A stretch of 64,000 bases of DNA from Bacteroidia bacterium (GCA_016787705.1 JAEUTP010000027.1:248001-312000), one strand, 5' to 3'. Counted from the first letter of the stretch, positions 26,082-35,698 are shown. Numbers and translations are program-made. The notes: generated by a model from the letters alone, not told the origin.

Positions 26082-26516
26082 ATCGCTGATATTACCAAAA
26101 AATATACCAACGAAGACATCACCATTGTTTGGAAACCAAACATGTGTATTCATTCCACCAAATGCTGGAAAGGCGAAAGTGGATTACGAAACGTTTTTGA
26201 TCCAGCCAAAAAGCCGTGGATAACACCGGAGGGTGGCACAACAGAACAGATAATCGAACGTGTTAATAATTGCCCTTCCAAAGCTTTAAGCTTTTATTAT
26301 AATGATGAAAGCAAGAATATTCAATCAGCCACCGTTGAAAATATTGCAGAAGTATTACCCAACGGTCCGCTGCTTGTATATGGTAATTTAAAGGTAAAGC
26401 ATAAAGATGGAAGTGAGTTACATAAAAATAATGTCACTGCCTTTTGCCGTTGCGGTGCTTCCTCCAACAAACCATATTGCGATGGTACGCATGTAAAGAT
26501 TGAATTTAAAGATTAA
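26082..26516 (+). CDS. CDGSH iron-sulfur / Fer4_19 protein without a standard start codon
   Basis: The protein joins a divergent 4Fe-4S 'Fer4_19' domain (MCIHSTKCWKGE and VNNCPSKALSF) to a C-terminal CDGSH-type domain (FCRCGASSNKPYCDGTH). The first ATG (26142) starts in the middle of the conserved 'VWKPN-MCIHS' strand. Reading back in frame gives ADITKKYTNEDITIVWKPN, which homologues carry, up to an in-frame stop at 26070. The only plausible initiator there is ATC (26082) or ATT (26091), so I set the 5' end at 26082. Either a non-AUG start is used or the start has been lost. It probably transfers electrons or clusters. Confidence 0.75.
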   Translation: MADITKKYTNEDITIVWKPNMCIHSTKCWKGESGLRNVFDPAKKPWITPEGGTTEQIIERVNNCPSKALSFYYNDESKNIQSATVENIAEVLPNGPLLVYGNLKVKHKDGSELHKNNVTAFCRCGASSNKPYCDGTHVKIEFKD

Positions 26517-26521
26517 ACAAA

Positions 26522-26546
26522 AAACGCTCCTTTTGGGAGCGTTTTT
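26522..26546. terminator. Bidirectional terminator between convergent genes
   Basis: ACGCTCC (26524-26530) pairs with GGAGCGT (26536-26542), with A residues before and T residues after. It can serve the CDGSH gene and the convergent PNGase F-like gene. Confidence 0.85.
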
Positions 26547-26566
26547 AATTTTGTAAAGACCTTTAA

Positions 26567-28516
26567 TTAATTCTGAATAATTAATTTTTTAGTTATACGT
26601 GTTTTATTTTCCAGTTCAACCGAAACAAAATAAACACCGTTTTGAAATTTACTGATATCAATAGTTTCATAAGCACCGTCTATTTTATTAAGTTGTTTTT
26701 GTTGAAGCAATTTGCCACCTATATCTGTTATTACATAATTTACAACCTGATTTTTTGCAAGATCAAATTTAATGTAAGCTAAACCGCCCGCAGGATTTGG
26801 ATACACTTCTATTGAATTTTGTCTTTCGGTATTTTCGGTAATACCTGTTGTATTGGCTACCACAAAATATTTTGTTAATTGACAGCCAATATCGCCATTA
26901 GGATTATAAAAGATGTTACCAATACCAAGGTTCTCAAATCTTACGTTACCGGTTCCGCCAACTGTATTGGCCCACCATTTGTAACCATCGCAGCCAACAT
27001 CATTTACTACTAATTTATAGCAACCGGGTGTTAAGTTCACTGTATCAGCAAATACCGTAGCATTAACAAGACTATCTCTTTGTACAACAATATTTCCATT
27101 CTCATCATACAAAGTATACGAAGTTTCATTAAATGTATTTGGAAGTGCAGACGAATTGTTGGTGAAGATCTTGATCACAAATCCTGCCGGATAAACCGAT
27201 ACAGGCGAGATCTGCGATTGGTAAGTATTGTTGAATGAATTTTGATCTGTTGTTCCGTTAACTGAAACTATAGCAGCGCTAAAATTGCCGGTAGCGTTGG
27301 CTGTGTATATAGCTAATGATGGAGGGAACACAACGTTTGTTTCTTCTAAAAAATTAAGGCTGCCTGTCCATGTATACGATAAAGGTGTATTGCCAATAAT
27401 GCCATAATTAAATACAACACTGGTTACGGTACTTGTACCAACATTTTTAATTTTTATAACAGGGTTTCTGCAGGTTGGATTACTTCTAACATAATTTTCA
27501 TTTTTAGAAGGTGATATGATATCTTCAATAGAAACATCCAGCGTGTGATTTGGAGCACTGTAATCAATTATTTGTGATGAGAATTGATAACCGGCCTGTG
27601 CATTTGTTTGCGTTGGTGCGGTGTACAACTCCATATCAATATCTGTAGTATAAGTTGTGTTTGGTGTTGTAAGCGAACTAATATCGTGGTAAATAGGCCA
27701 CACCACAGCACCGGGGCACCAGTTGGCACGATCGTAAACCCATGTACCTGTTTGTGGTGATACATTATTTAAACCGCAATCGTTACGCCACAATTGTTTT
27801 TGAGCCACGTTGCTGCCGTTAATTTTAAGATCATAATATTTACTGCAAAATTCTGAACAATATGTATCATCAGAACCGTGGCCACTGATAGAATTTTTTA
27901 CAAAGGTTCTGGCAACTGGGTTAGTGTAAGAAAAAGTTTTTGGAGTTAAATGATTCTCTATCGGGTCTGCAGTTTTACCATAAGCATAATAGCCTTCATA
28001 AATATTTCTTGCAGATAATGCATCCATTGGCGGCACACCTTCAATTAACTCTAATTTTAAAGTTATGGTAAATCCCCATGAATAGCCGCTATAAAAAAAA
28101 CGAAAACCCGTTGGACCTTCCAATGATTTTGCATAATCAGAAACTTCTATAACATAGTCGTGTTTTCTATTTGTTGCCATCCAATCTGTTGCATACGGGG
28201 TAATAACCCTTGCTATCTCAACAGTATCCTTTCCTGCATGCTTAGCATAAATTTGAGTTGTATAATCCCAGGAACCACAATATTGTGGAGACCCTGGACA
28301 AATGTAGCGACCCAGAATATAATGTAAACGCATTTTACGGTAACGAATACCCGTTGGCAAGGTGGCAGTTGTATCATAAGCGCCATAAGCACCTATCTGG
28401 CGTTGGTTATAAATAGTTATCCAGGTAGTGTCTCCCGGATTTGCTTTTAATGCAGAAGAAAAAACTTCTAATAATAAAAGACTTAATAAAATTTTTTTAA
28501 TTGCTGATCTTAACAT
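26567..28516 (-). CDS. T9SS-secreted PNGase F-like glycoamidase homologue
   Basis: A 649-residue exported protein with a signal peptide (to about residue 25). Two regions align with PNGase F: CGSWDYTTQIYAKHAGKD followed by 'RVITPY', and later ISGHGSD, CSEFC and DRANWCPGAVV. PNGase F removes N-glycans from asparagine. The Asp of 'WDY' and the Glu of 'CSEFC' correspond to its catalytic Asp60 and Glu206, but I do not see a clear equivalent of Glu118 (local reading FRFFYSGYSWG). A variable beta region (about 330-560) leads to a C-terminal T9SS sorting domain starting EVYPNPAGG. Activity is therefore uncertain; surface or secreted location is well supported. Confidence 0.8.
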   Translation of the reverse strand: MLRSAIKKILLSLLLLEVFSSALKANPGDTTWITIYNQRQIGAYGAYDTTATLPTGIRYRKMRLHYILGRYICPGSPQYCGSWDYTTQIYAKHAGKDTVEIARVITPYATDWMATNRKHDYVIEVSDYAKSLEGPTGFRFFYSGYSWGFTITLKLELIEGVPPMDALSARNIYEGYYAYGKTADPIENHLTPKTFSYTNPVARTFVKNSISGHGSDDTYCSEFCSKYYDLKINGSNVAQKQLWRNDCGLNNVSPQTGTWVYDRANWCPGAVVWPIYHDISSLTTPNTTYTTDIDMELYTAPTQTNAQAGYQFSSQIIDYSAPNHTLDVSIEDIISPSKNENYVRSNPTCRNPVIKIKNVGTSTVTSVVFNYGIIGNTPLSYTWTGSLNFLEETNVVFPPSLAIYTANATGNFSAAIVSVNGTTDQNSFNNTYQSQISPVSVYPAGFVIKIFTNNSSALPNTFNETSYTLYDENGNIVVQRDSLVNATVFADTVNLTPGCYKLVVNDVGCDGYKWWANTVGGTGNVRFENLGIGNIFYNPNGDIGCQLTKYFVVANTTGITENTERQNSIEVYPNPAGGLAYIKFDLAKNQVVNYVITDIGGKLLQQKQLNKIDGAYETIDISKFQNGVYFVSVELENKTRITKKLIIQN

Positions 28517-28708
28517 TTTTTTTTTGCGTTTTACGTAAAAATACTTAAAAAATTAAATCGTTTTAGATTTTAACAAAAAACTTATTTAATTAAACTGTAA
28601 TGATCTGTAAGTGAGTTAATTAAATTTTAATGATCATCTAAACCGGTTTTAAAGAGTTTATGCTGAATTTTATTTCTAATTTTAGACTTCTTCAAATAAA
28701 ATAAAATT

Positions 28709-29134
28709 ATGAATCCTCCTGAAAATAATAATTTAGATCCTCAAGACGATATTCCAAAGTTTGAAACAAATAATACGGCAAAACCACTCAACACAAACTT
28801 TGATCCTAATTTTTCAAATGGAACACAAACAGTTCCAAACAGTGTGGCTGTTTTAGTATTAGGTATCCTTTCTATTTGCTTTTGCTGGTGCTATGGTATC
28901 ATTGGTATCATTCTTGGTATTATAGCAATTGTTATGTCGGGCACTGCAGATAAGGAGTACAAGGCAAATACCTATAAATATTCTTTGGCATCTTATAAAA
29001 ATTTAAAAGCCGGAAGGATATGCGCTATCATTGGCCTTTGCCTTTCTTCGTTGTATATTATATTAATAATAATATACTTTGTTATTTTTGGGGCCATGCT
29101 TTTTGGCGCTTCAAATTTTGGCGCCTGGCATTAA
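28709..29134 (+). CDS. Small membrane protein, DUF4190-like
   Basis: A 141-residue protein with a polar, Asn/Pro-rich N-terminus (about 1-45), then two long hydrophobic segments. The first (about 47-75) includes the CFCWCYG cluster, and the second pair begins at about residue 95. This is the DUF4190/'CCC' layout of Bacteroidota membrane proteins of unknown function. The DUF2752 gene follows after 7 bases, a pairing seen elsewhere. Confidence 0.7.
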   Translation: MNPPENNNLDPQDDIPKFETNNTAKPLNTNFDPNFSNGTQTVPNSVAVLVLGILSICFCWCYGIIGIILGIIAIVMSGTADKEYKANTYKYSLASYKNLKAGRICAIIGLCLSSLYIILIIIYFVIFGAMLFGASNFGAWH

Positions 29135-29141
29135 TTTTTAG

Positions 29142-29444
29142 GTGGATAGTTTTTTAACTTTTTTAGAACAGCACTTATTTTCGTGCTCAATAAAAAGCAT
29201 GTTTGGTGTAGATTGTCCGGGTTGCGGTATGCAAAGAGCTTTTATAGCTTTATTACGGGGCGATCTTCTTGCAAGTTTAAAATACAATGCCAGTCTCATT
29301 CCGTTTTTAATAACTATATTTTATACTATTGGGCATTTGATCTTTTCGTTTAAAAATGGTGCTAAATGCATTGTTCTATTATTCTCTGTTACCGTTTCTG
29401 TTCTTGTTGTAAATTTTGTTATAAAACTAATTTTACATTCTTAA
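29142..29444 (+). CDS. DUF2752 family membrane protein
   Basis: A 100-residue protein recognised by the signature 'GVDCPGCGMQRAFIALLRGD' (two Cys plus Arg) followed by two transmembrane helices. The function is unknown. It starts with GTG, 7 bases after the DUF4190-like gene. Confidence 0.85.
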   Translation: MDSFLTFLEQHLFSCSIKSMFGVDCPGCGMQRAFIALLRGDLLASLKYNASLIPFLITIFYTIGHLIFSFKNGAKCIVLLFSVTVSVLVVNFVIKLILHS

Positions 29445-29514
29445 AAGAATTTGTTTTCTTTAATTTCGAATAAACTATCAATCCGTTTAGTTGTTCTAAT
29501 TACAAGATTTTTAT

Positions 29515-32406
29515 ATGAAGGCAGAAATTGTTGATGAAGAAATTATAGAAGTTATTGGTGCGCGCTCTCATAACTTAAAAGATATTTCACTTACCATTCC
29601 AAGAAACAAGTTAGTTGTTATTACCGGCTTAAGCGGCTCTGGTAAATCATCTCTGGCATTTGATACTATTTATGCTGAAGGTCAGCGACGTTACATAGAA
29701 AGCTTTTCTTCGTATGCGAGACAATTTCTTGGAAATCTTGAAAGGCCGGATGTAGATAAGATCTCGGGTTTGAGCCCTGTAATTTCTATTGAGCAAAAAA
29801 CGGTAAATAAAAATCCACGCTCAACGGTTGGCACTATTACAGAGATCTATGATTTTATGCGTTTATTGTTTGCACGCGCGGGCCAGGCATACTCATATGT
29901 TACAGGTGAGAAGATGGTGCGGTACAGCGATGATCAGATTATGGACCTGATTGAAGCAGATTATAAAGGAAAAAAAATAAATTTACTCTCACCAATTATT
30001 CGTGCGCGTAAAGGCCATTACCGCGAATTGTTTGAAGATATTCGAAAGCGCGGCTTTAATAAGGTGCGCATAGATGGGGAGATCGTTGACATTACACCTA
30101 AAATGCAGGTTGACCGTTACAAGATCCATGATATTGAGATTGTAATTGATCGACTTGAAATAACAAAAGATATTCGCTCGCGTTTAAATTCATCATTACA
30201 AACCGCCATGAAACATGGTAAAGGTGTATTGATGGTAATTGAGCATGAAGAAGAAGCTAAGGCAAAAAAGAAATCTAAAGCCCCTCTCCCAGGTAGAGGG
30301 GATAGGGGTGAGACCCAAGTACGCTTCTTTAGCCGTTTATTGATGTGCCCTACAAGTGGCATTAGTTATGATGAACCTGCACCTAATTTATTTTCGTTCA
30401 ATTCGCCTTACGGTGCTTGCCCGCAATGCAACGGTTTAGGAGAAGTTTCTGAAATTGATATTTCAAAAATTGTTGCTACGCCAAAATTATCTATTGGTAA
30501 AGGGGCAATTGCACCAATTGGCGCTGCTAAAACTTCAGGCGGTTGGATCTTTAAACAAATTGAAGCTATTGGTACTGCTTATGGTTTTACTTTAGATACG
30601 CCTTTTGAAGATCTGAGTGATGAAGCAGTAAACGTTGTTTTGTATGGCAGTGATGAATTATTTAAGGTAACGACAGAAGGTGGAACCTACGATACCAGTT
30701 TTGAAGGTATTGCCACATTTATTACGCGTCAGGCAGAAGATGATCCTAGTCCTGGTATGCTGCGGTGGGCGCAGGGTTTTACGAATAAAAAAGAATGTCC
30801 TACCTGCCACGGCACACGCTTAAAAAAGGAATCGCTTTATTTTAAAATTGCAGAAAAAAATATTTCTGAATTAGCCGAAATGGATATTTCTGTTTTGCAA
30901 ACTTGGTTCAAGGATGTTGAAAAGCGAATGACCAAACATCAAAATGCTATTGCAACCGAAGTGTTAAAAGAGATCCGAGCGCGCATTCAATTTTTAATGG
31001 AAGTAGGTTTAGATTATGTTACACTTAACCGGTCTTCTAAAACATTGAGTGGTGGCGAGGCGCAGCGTATTCGATTAGCTACACAAATTGGTTCGCAATT
31101 GGTGGGCGTGTTATATATTTTAGATGAGCCAAGTATTGGTTTGCATCAACGCGACAACGTGCGGCTGATTGACGCATTAAAAAATTTACGTGATGTAGGT
31201 AACAGTATTTTAGTAGTAGAACATGATAAAGACATGATGGTGGAAAGCGATTATGTAATTGATATTGGTCCGGGTGCCGGCGTACATGGTGGTCGTGTTA
31301 TTGCAGCCGCACATCCAAAAGAGATGTTGAAATTTAATACCGTTACCGCAAAATACATAACCGGTAAATTAAATATTGAAGTGCCAAAAGAACGCCGCAA
31401 AGGCAATGGTAAAAAAATTAACTTAAAAGGTTGTACAGGTCATAATTTAAAAAATGTAAACGTAGATTTTCCTTTAGGAAAATTTATTTGTGTTACAGGG
31501 GTGAGCGGAAGTGGTAAGAGCAGTTTAATTAATGAAACTTTATATCCATTATTATCTGCGCATTTTTATAATTCAGAGAAAAAACCTCTGCCTTATAAAT
31601 CTATTACAGGATTGGATAATATAGATAAAGTGATTGAAATAGACCAATCACCAATTGGCCGCACGCCACGCAGTAATCCTGCAACCTATACAAACGTTTT
31701 TTCTGATATAAGAAATTTATTTGCAGAATTACCGGAAGCAAAAATTCGCGGTTATAAACCGGGCCGTTTTTCATTTAACGTAAAAGGCGGACGCTGCGAG
31801 ACCTGCGGTGGCGCCGGTGTAAAGACCATTGAAATGAATTTTTTACCGGATGTTTATGTGATGTGCGACGTTTGCAATGGCAAACGTTACAACCGCGAAA
31901 CGTTAGAAGTTAGATACAAAGGTAAATCCATAAGCGATGTGTTGAACATGACCATAGATCAGGCTTGTGAATTTTTTGAAGCAGTGCCAAATATTTACCG
32001 CCAGATAAAAACATTACAGGATGTTGGTTTGGGTTATATAACATTAGGCCAACAGGCTACAACCTTAAGCGGGGGCGAAGCGCAGCGCGTAAAACTAGCA
32101 ACCGAATTGAGTAAGCGTGATACAGGAAATACCTTTTATATTTTAGATGAGCCAACAACAGGTCTACATTTTGAAGATATTCGTATTTTACTGGATGTAT
32201 TATATCGTTTGGTAAATAATGGCAATACCGTTTTAGTGATAGAACATAATATGGACCTGATTAAAGTAGCAGATCATATTATTGATATTGGTCCGGAAGG
32301 TGGAAAAGGTGGCGGAGAGATATTATTTACCGGTACCCCGGAAGATCTTATCAAAGAAAAAAGATCGTATACCGCACCATTTTTAAAAAAAGAATTGAAG
32401 GGTTAA
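29515..32406 (+). CDS. uvrA: UvrABC excinuclease subunit A
   Basis: The 963-residue damage-recognition ATPase of nucleotide excision repair. It has two ABC modules: Walker A GLSGSGKSS at about residue 38 and GVSGSGKSS at about 662, with signatures LSGGEAQRIRLAT and LSGGEAQRVKLAT. The zinc-binding CxxC pairs are intact (CPQCNG, CPTCHG, CETCGG, CDVCNG). Between residues about 256 and 266 lies an extra PLPGRGDRGET segment, encoded by a palindromic repeat-like sequence, just ahead of the conserved RFFSRLLMCPTSG. It is otherwise of normal length. No uvrB or uvrC is nearby. Confidence 0.97.
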   Translation: MKAEIVDEEIIEVIGARSHNLKDISLTIPRNKLVVITGLSGSGKSSLAFDTIYAEGQRRYIESFSSYARQFLGNLERPDVDKISGLSPVISIEQKTVNKNPRSTVGTITEIYDFMRLLFARAGQAYSYVTGEKMVRYSDDQIMDLIEADYKGKKINLLSPIIRARKGHYRELFEDIRKRGFNKVRIDGEIVDITPKMQVDRYKIHDIEIVIDRLEITKDIRSRLNSSLQTAMKHGKGVLMVIEHEEEAKAKKKSKAPLPGRGDRGETQVRFFSRLLMCPTSGISYDEPAPNLFSFNSPYGACPQCNGLGEVSEIDISKIVATPKLSIGKGAIAPIGAAKTSGGWIFKQIEAIGTAYGFTLDTPFEDLSDEAVNVVLYGSDELFKVTTEGGTYDTSFEGIATFITRQAEDDPSPGMLRWAQGFTNKKECPTCHGTRLKKESLYFKIAEKNISELAEMDISVLQTWFKDVEKRMTKHQNAIATEVLKEIRARIQFLMEVGLDYVTLNRSSKTLSGGEAQRIRLATQIGSQLVGVLYILDEPSIGLHQRDNVRLIDALKNLRDVGNSILVVEHDKDMMVESDYVIDIGPGAGVHGGRVIAAAHPKEMLKFNTVTAKYITGKLNIEVPKERRKGNGKKINLKGCTGHNLKNVNVDFPLGKFICVTGVSGSGKSSLINETLYPLLSAHFYNSEKKPLPYKSITGLDNIDKVIEIDQSPIGRTPRSNPATYTNVFSDIRNLFAELPEAKIRGYKPGRFSFNVKGGRCETCGGAGVKTIEMNFLPDVYVMCDVCNGKRYNRETLEVRYKGKSISDVLNMTIDQACEFFEAVPNIYRQIKTLQDVGLGYITLGQQATTLSGGEAQRVKLATELSKRDTGNTFYILDEPTTGLHFEDIRILLDVLYRLVNNGNTVLVIEHNMDLIKVADHIIDIGPEGGKGGGEILFTGTPEDLIKEKRSYTAPFLKKELKG
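30281..30316. repeat. Palindromic repeat-like insertion inside uvrA
   Basis: CCCCTCT (30281-30287) pairs with AGAGGGG (30295-30301), followed by ATAGGGGTGAGA. The composition is much more GC-rich than the surrounding gene and resembles palindromes usually found between genes in this phylum. It is in frame and encodes PLPGRGDRGET. Confidence 0.65.
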
Positions 32407-32514
32407 TACTTTATTTTCTTTTATCTATATGATTACACATGTAAGATTATTTTAATTTGTGTAAAGTATAATATTTTTGATCAAAGTAGTTTTGTTTTCA
32501 TAAAACCCAAAAAT

Positions 32515-35500
32515 ATGAAAAGAAAACTATTAATTAAAAGTTGCTTTTACCTGATACTAGGTGTCTCGGGTCTTAAAGCACAATCGCCATGTCAGTTAGT
32601 TACATCATTAACACCAAATACACCGGTTTGCGCAGGAACGCCGGTATTGCTTTCTGTAAGTGCGGGAGGCGCAAATTTAGGAAGCGGTGTTGATGGGGTA
32701 CTAACAATAAATACAACTGTTTATACAGATAATGTAAAATCTGCGGTAGTTGGGTCAAACCTTTCTGGCAGTAATAAAGTAAGAGTTGCTAATACAGCAG
32801 GTTATGCTGTGGGTAACGAGGTACTTTTAATTACTATGCAGGATGCCAATACAGTTGGTAATTTAGTTGGAAGATATGAATACAGAACTATATCTTCTAT
32901 TTCTCTGGATACTCTGCGTTTTACGCAAAACATTTCAAATTCTTATGTTGCAACAGCAACACTTAAACACCAGGTTATTAAAGTACCACAGTACACTAAC
33001 GTAACTATTAATAGTGGCGGTATTTTAACTTGCGCTGCGTGGAATGGAACCGTGGGAGGTGTACTTGCTCTCAAAGCAACAGGGTTAATTACTGTTAATG
33101 CTGGTGGTTCAATTAATGCAAATGGAAAAGGATACCGCGGTGTAACTCAAAAAACAGCTTTATGGAGAAACGCGGATGGTGGACAAGGCGAAGGAATTTA
33201 TGGAACAGGTATTGCTAGCGGAGCAAATTATGGTTCTACTGCAAACAATTCTGGACCATGGCTAAGTCCTAATGGAAATGGTGGTGGAGGTGGAACAGGA
33301 ACCGGCGATTCTGGCGGCGGCGGCGGCGGCGGCAATGCTTCTGCAGGATCTGCTGGTGTTAATTGGGGGCATGCTCCCGGCTTAGGCGGACTTGCAGTAG
33401 GAAATTCGAGCGTAACTCTTTTAATAATGGGTGGAGCTGGTGGAGAAGGCGGTGCTGATGAAGATGGTGCTTATCCGGGTGCAGGAGGCAATGGCGGTGG
33501 TATAGTTTCAGTAACAACTAATTCAATAATTGTTACAGGAAATATTTCTTCAAATGGAAATATTGGTGGCGGAGCAAGTAATGGCGCTCCGGGTGCTGGT
33601 TGCGGAACAACTGCCGGCGGCGGCGGTGCAGGTGGATCGATTAACCTTATAATGAATTCTTTTTCGGGTTCAGGTTCTAATATTACTGTTTCCGGCGGAA
33701 CCGGTGGACTTAGCACTGGTGGTTGTAACAGTGGTGGTGCAACAGGCGGTGCCGGCAGTAATGGTAGAATACGTTTAGATATGACAGGTACTTTACCGGT
33801 AACAAACCCTCCTGCTTACCAAGGCACAACTACAGTTGCAACCGGGGTTACTTATCTTTGGTCTAATAGCGCTACTACTTACAGTACATTTGTTACACCA
33901 AGCGTTACAACAAATTATACAGTAACGGTAAATGCAACTTCGGGTTGCACAAGTGCCAGCTCTGTTATAGTTGTAAATGTTAACCCTCTGCCAGTAGTAA
34001 CTGTAAATAGCGGTGCTATTTGTGCGGGTAATTCTTTTACAATGAGCCCTTCCGGAGCAACTACATATACCTTTTCTAGCGGAACAGCCATTGTTACGCC
34101 GGGAGTTAATTCATCATACAATGTTAGCGGTACCGATTTAAATGGATGCGTATCAACACCTGCTGTTTGTAATGTAACGGTTAATGCTTTGCCACTTATT
34201 AGCGTTAACAGCGGTGCTATTTGTGCAGGTAATTCATTTACGATGACTCCATCTGGTGCAAGCACCTATACTTTTTCAAGTGGAATAGATGTTGTTAGTC
34301 CATCTTCAAATACATCTTACAACGTAACAGGAACGGATGTAAATGGATGCGTGTCATCTATTGCTGCTGTATGCGATGTAACGGTTAATGCTTTGCCTGT
34401 AATTACCGTTAATAGTGGAGCGATTTGCGCTGGTGATTCATTTACGATGATTCCTTCAGGCGCAATCACCTATACCTTCTCAAACGGTATAGATGTTGTT
34501 AGTCCTTTAACCAACACTACTTATAGTGTTAGTGGTACAGATTTAAATGGTTGTATATCTTCAGTTTCAGCTGTTTGTGATTTAACTGTTAATGCTTTGC
34601 CGCTAATTACGGTTAATAGTGGTGCTATTTGTGCAGGTGATTCTTTTACCATGATACCGTCTGGAGCAAACACTTACACGTTTTCAAACGGTGTTGATGT
34701 TGTAACACCATCTTCCAGCATATCATATACAGTTAGTGGAACTGATGCTTTTGGATGCGTTAATACAGCAGTAAGTACTGTAACAGTTAATTCATTACCC
34801 GTAATTACTGTTAACAGCGGTGCTATTTGTATAGGTGATTCTTTTACAATGACACCTACAGGTGCAAGCACTTATACTTTTTCAAACGGAATAGATATTG
34901 TTACACCTGCTTCAAGCACATCTTACAGTGTTACAGGTACTGATGCAAATGGTTGCGTAACATCAGTTGCGGCTGTTTGTGATGTAACGGTTAACGCATT
35001 GCCACTTATTACAGTTAACAGCGGAGTGATTTGCTCAGGAGATTCATTTACAATGTCTCCTTCAGGAGCAACGACTTATACATTTTCTAATGGAACAAAT
35101 GTGGTGAGTCCGTTAACTACTACATCTTATAGCATTAGTGGTACAGATGCAAATGGTTGTGTGTCATCAGTATCAGCTGTTTGTGATGTAACTGTAAATG
35201 CTTTACCGGTTTTAAATGTAAGTTCGAGTAATTCTGTAATTTGCTCAGGACAACAGTCAACTTTAACTGTTAACGGTGCAATGACTTATACATGGAGTAC
35301 ATCTTCAAATAATACTTCAATAGTTATTAGTCCAGTGGCTACAACCAGCTATACGGTTAGTGGTACAGATGCAAATGGTTGTTCAAATTCAACAAGTATT
35401 TCTCAGAATGTAAGTATTTGCACGGGTATTACGAATAGCAATTTCATTAATTCTGAATTGATCAGTGTTTACCCTAATCCTTCAACCGGTTTATTTAATT

Positions 35501-35679
35501 TAGAATTAAATACTTCTTCCCGCATTATCGTTATTAATGCTTTAGGGGATGTAATAATAAATCAAAACATGAATTCAGGAACAAATAACCTGGATCTTCA
35601 GCAATTTGCTTCAGGAATTTATGTTATAAAGGTATTGCAAGGTAATACACAGCAAGCTATTAAAGTTATAAAACAATAA
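32515..35679 (+). CDS. T9SS-secreted repeat protein (adhesin-like)
   Basis: A 1054-residue exported protein with a signal peptide (about 1-22), a beta-rich region (about 30-250) and a strongly Gly-rich block (about 252-420). Then come six tandem repeats of 66-68 residues (about 492-890), each opening with 'VNSGAICAG(D/N)SFTM' and ending 'VCDVTVNALP'. A seventh divergent copy and a C-terminal sorting domain (SVYPNPSTGLFNLEL...) finish it. The repeats look like Ig/PKD-type beta sandwiches. Such proteins usually act in adhesion or in the extracellular matrix; no enzyme motif is seen. It is a single gene with its own terminator. Confidence 0.85.
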   Translation: MKRKLLIKSCFYLILGVSGLKAQSPCQLVTSLTPNTPVCAGTPVLLSVSAGGANLGSGVDGVLTINTTVYTDNVKSAVVGSNLSGSNKVRVANTAGYAVGNEVLLITMQDANTVGNLVGRYEYRTISSISLDTLRFTQNISNSYVATATLKHQVIKVPQYTNVTINSGGILTCAAWNGTVGGVLALKATGLITVNAGGSINANGKGYRGVTQKTALWRNADGGQGEGIYGTGIASGANYGSTANNSGPWLSPNGNGGGGGTGTGDSGGGGGGGNASAGSAGVNWGHAPGLGGLAVGNSSVTLLIMGGAGGEGGADEDGAYPGAGGNGGGIVSVTTNSIIVTGNISSNGNIGGGASNGAPGAGCGTTAGGGGAGGSINLIMNSFSGSGSNITVSGGTGGLSTGGCNSGGATGGAGSNGRIRLDMTGTLPVTNPPAYQGTTTVATGVTYLWSNSATTYSTFVTPSVTTNYTVTVNATSGCTSASSVIVVNVNPLPVVTVNSGAICAGNSFTMSPSGATTYTFSSGTAIVTPGVNSSYNVSGTDLNGCVSTPAVCNVTVNALPLISVNSGAICAGNSFTMTPSGASTYTFSSGIDVVSPSSNTSYNVTGTDVNGCVSSIAAVCDVTVNALPVITVNSGAICAGDSFTMIPSGAITYTFSNGIDVVSPLTNTTYSVSGTDLNGCISSVSAVCDLTVNALPLITVNSGAICAGDSFTMIPSGANTYTFSNGVDVVTPSSSISYTVSGTDAFGCVNTAVSTVTVNSLPVITVNSGAICIGDSFTMTPTGASTYTFSNGIDIVTPASSTSYSVTGTDANGCVTSVAAVCDVTVNALPLITVNSGVICSGDSFTMSPSGATTYTFSNGTNVVSPLTTTSYSISGTDANGCVSSVSAVCDVTVNALPVLNVSSSNSVICSGQQSTLTVNGAMTYTWSTSSNNTSIVISPVATTSYTVSGTDANGCSNSTSISQNVSICTGITNSNFINSELISVYPNPSTGLFNLELNTSSRIIVINALGDVIINQNMNSGTNNLDLQQFASGIYVIKVLQGNTQQAIKVIKQ

Positions 35680-35698
35680 TAATAGCAATTCTAAAAAT

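Noticed and set aside
26008..26223. 71-codon frame starting in repeat copy B
   Set aside because: It overlaps the CDGSH gene in another frame and begins within the repeat; the CDGSH frame carries the real domain sequence.
33471..33716. Antisense frame rich in Pro and Ala
   Set aside because: It is the complement of the glycine-rich block of the repeat protein; GGN codons read as proline on the other strand.
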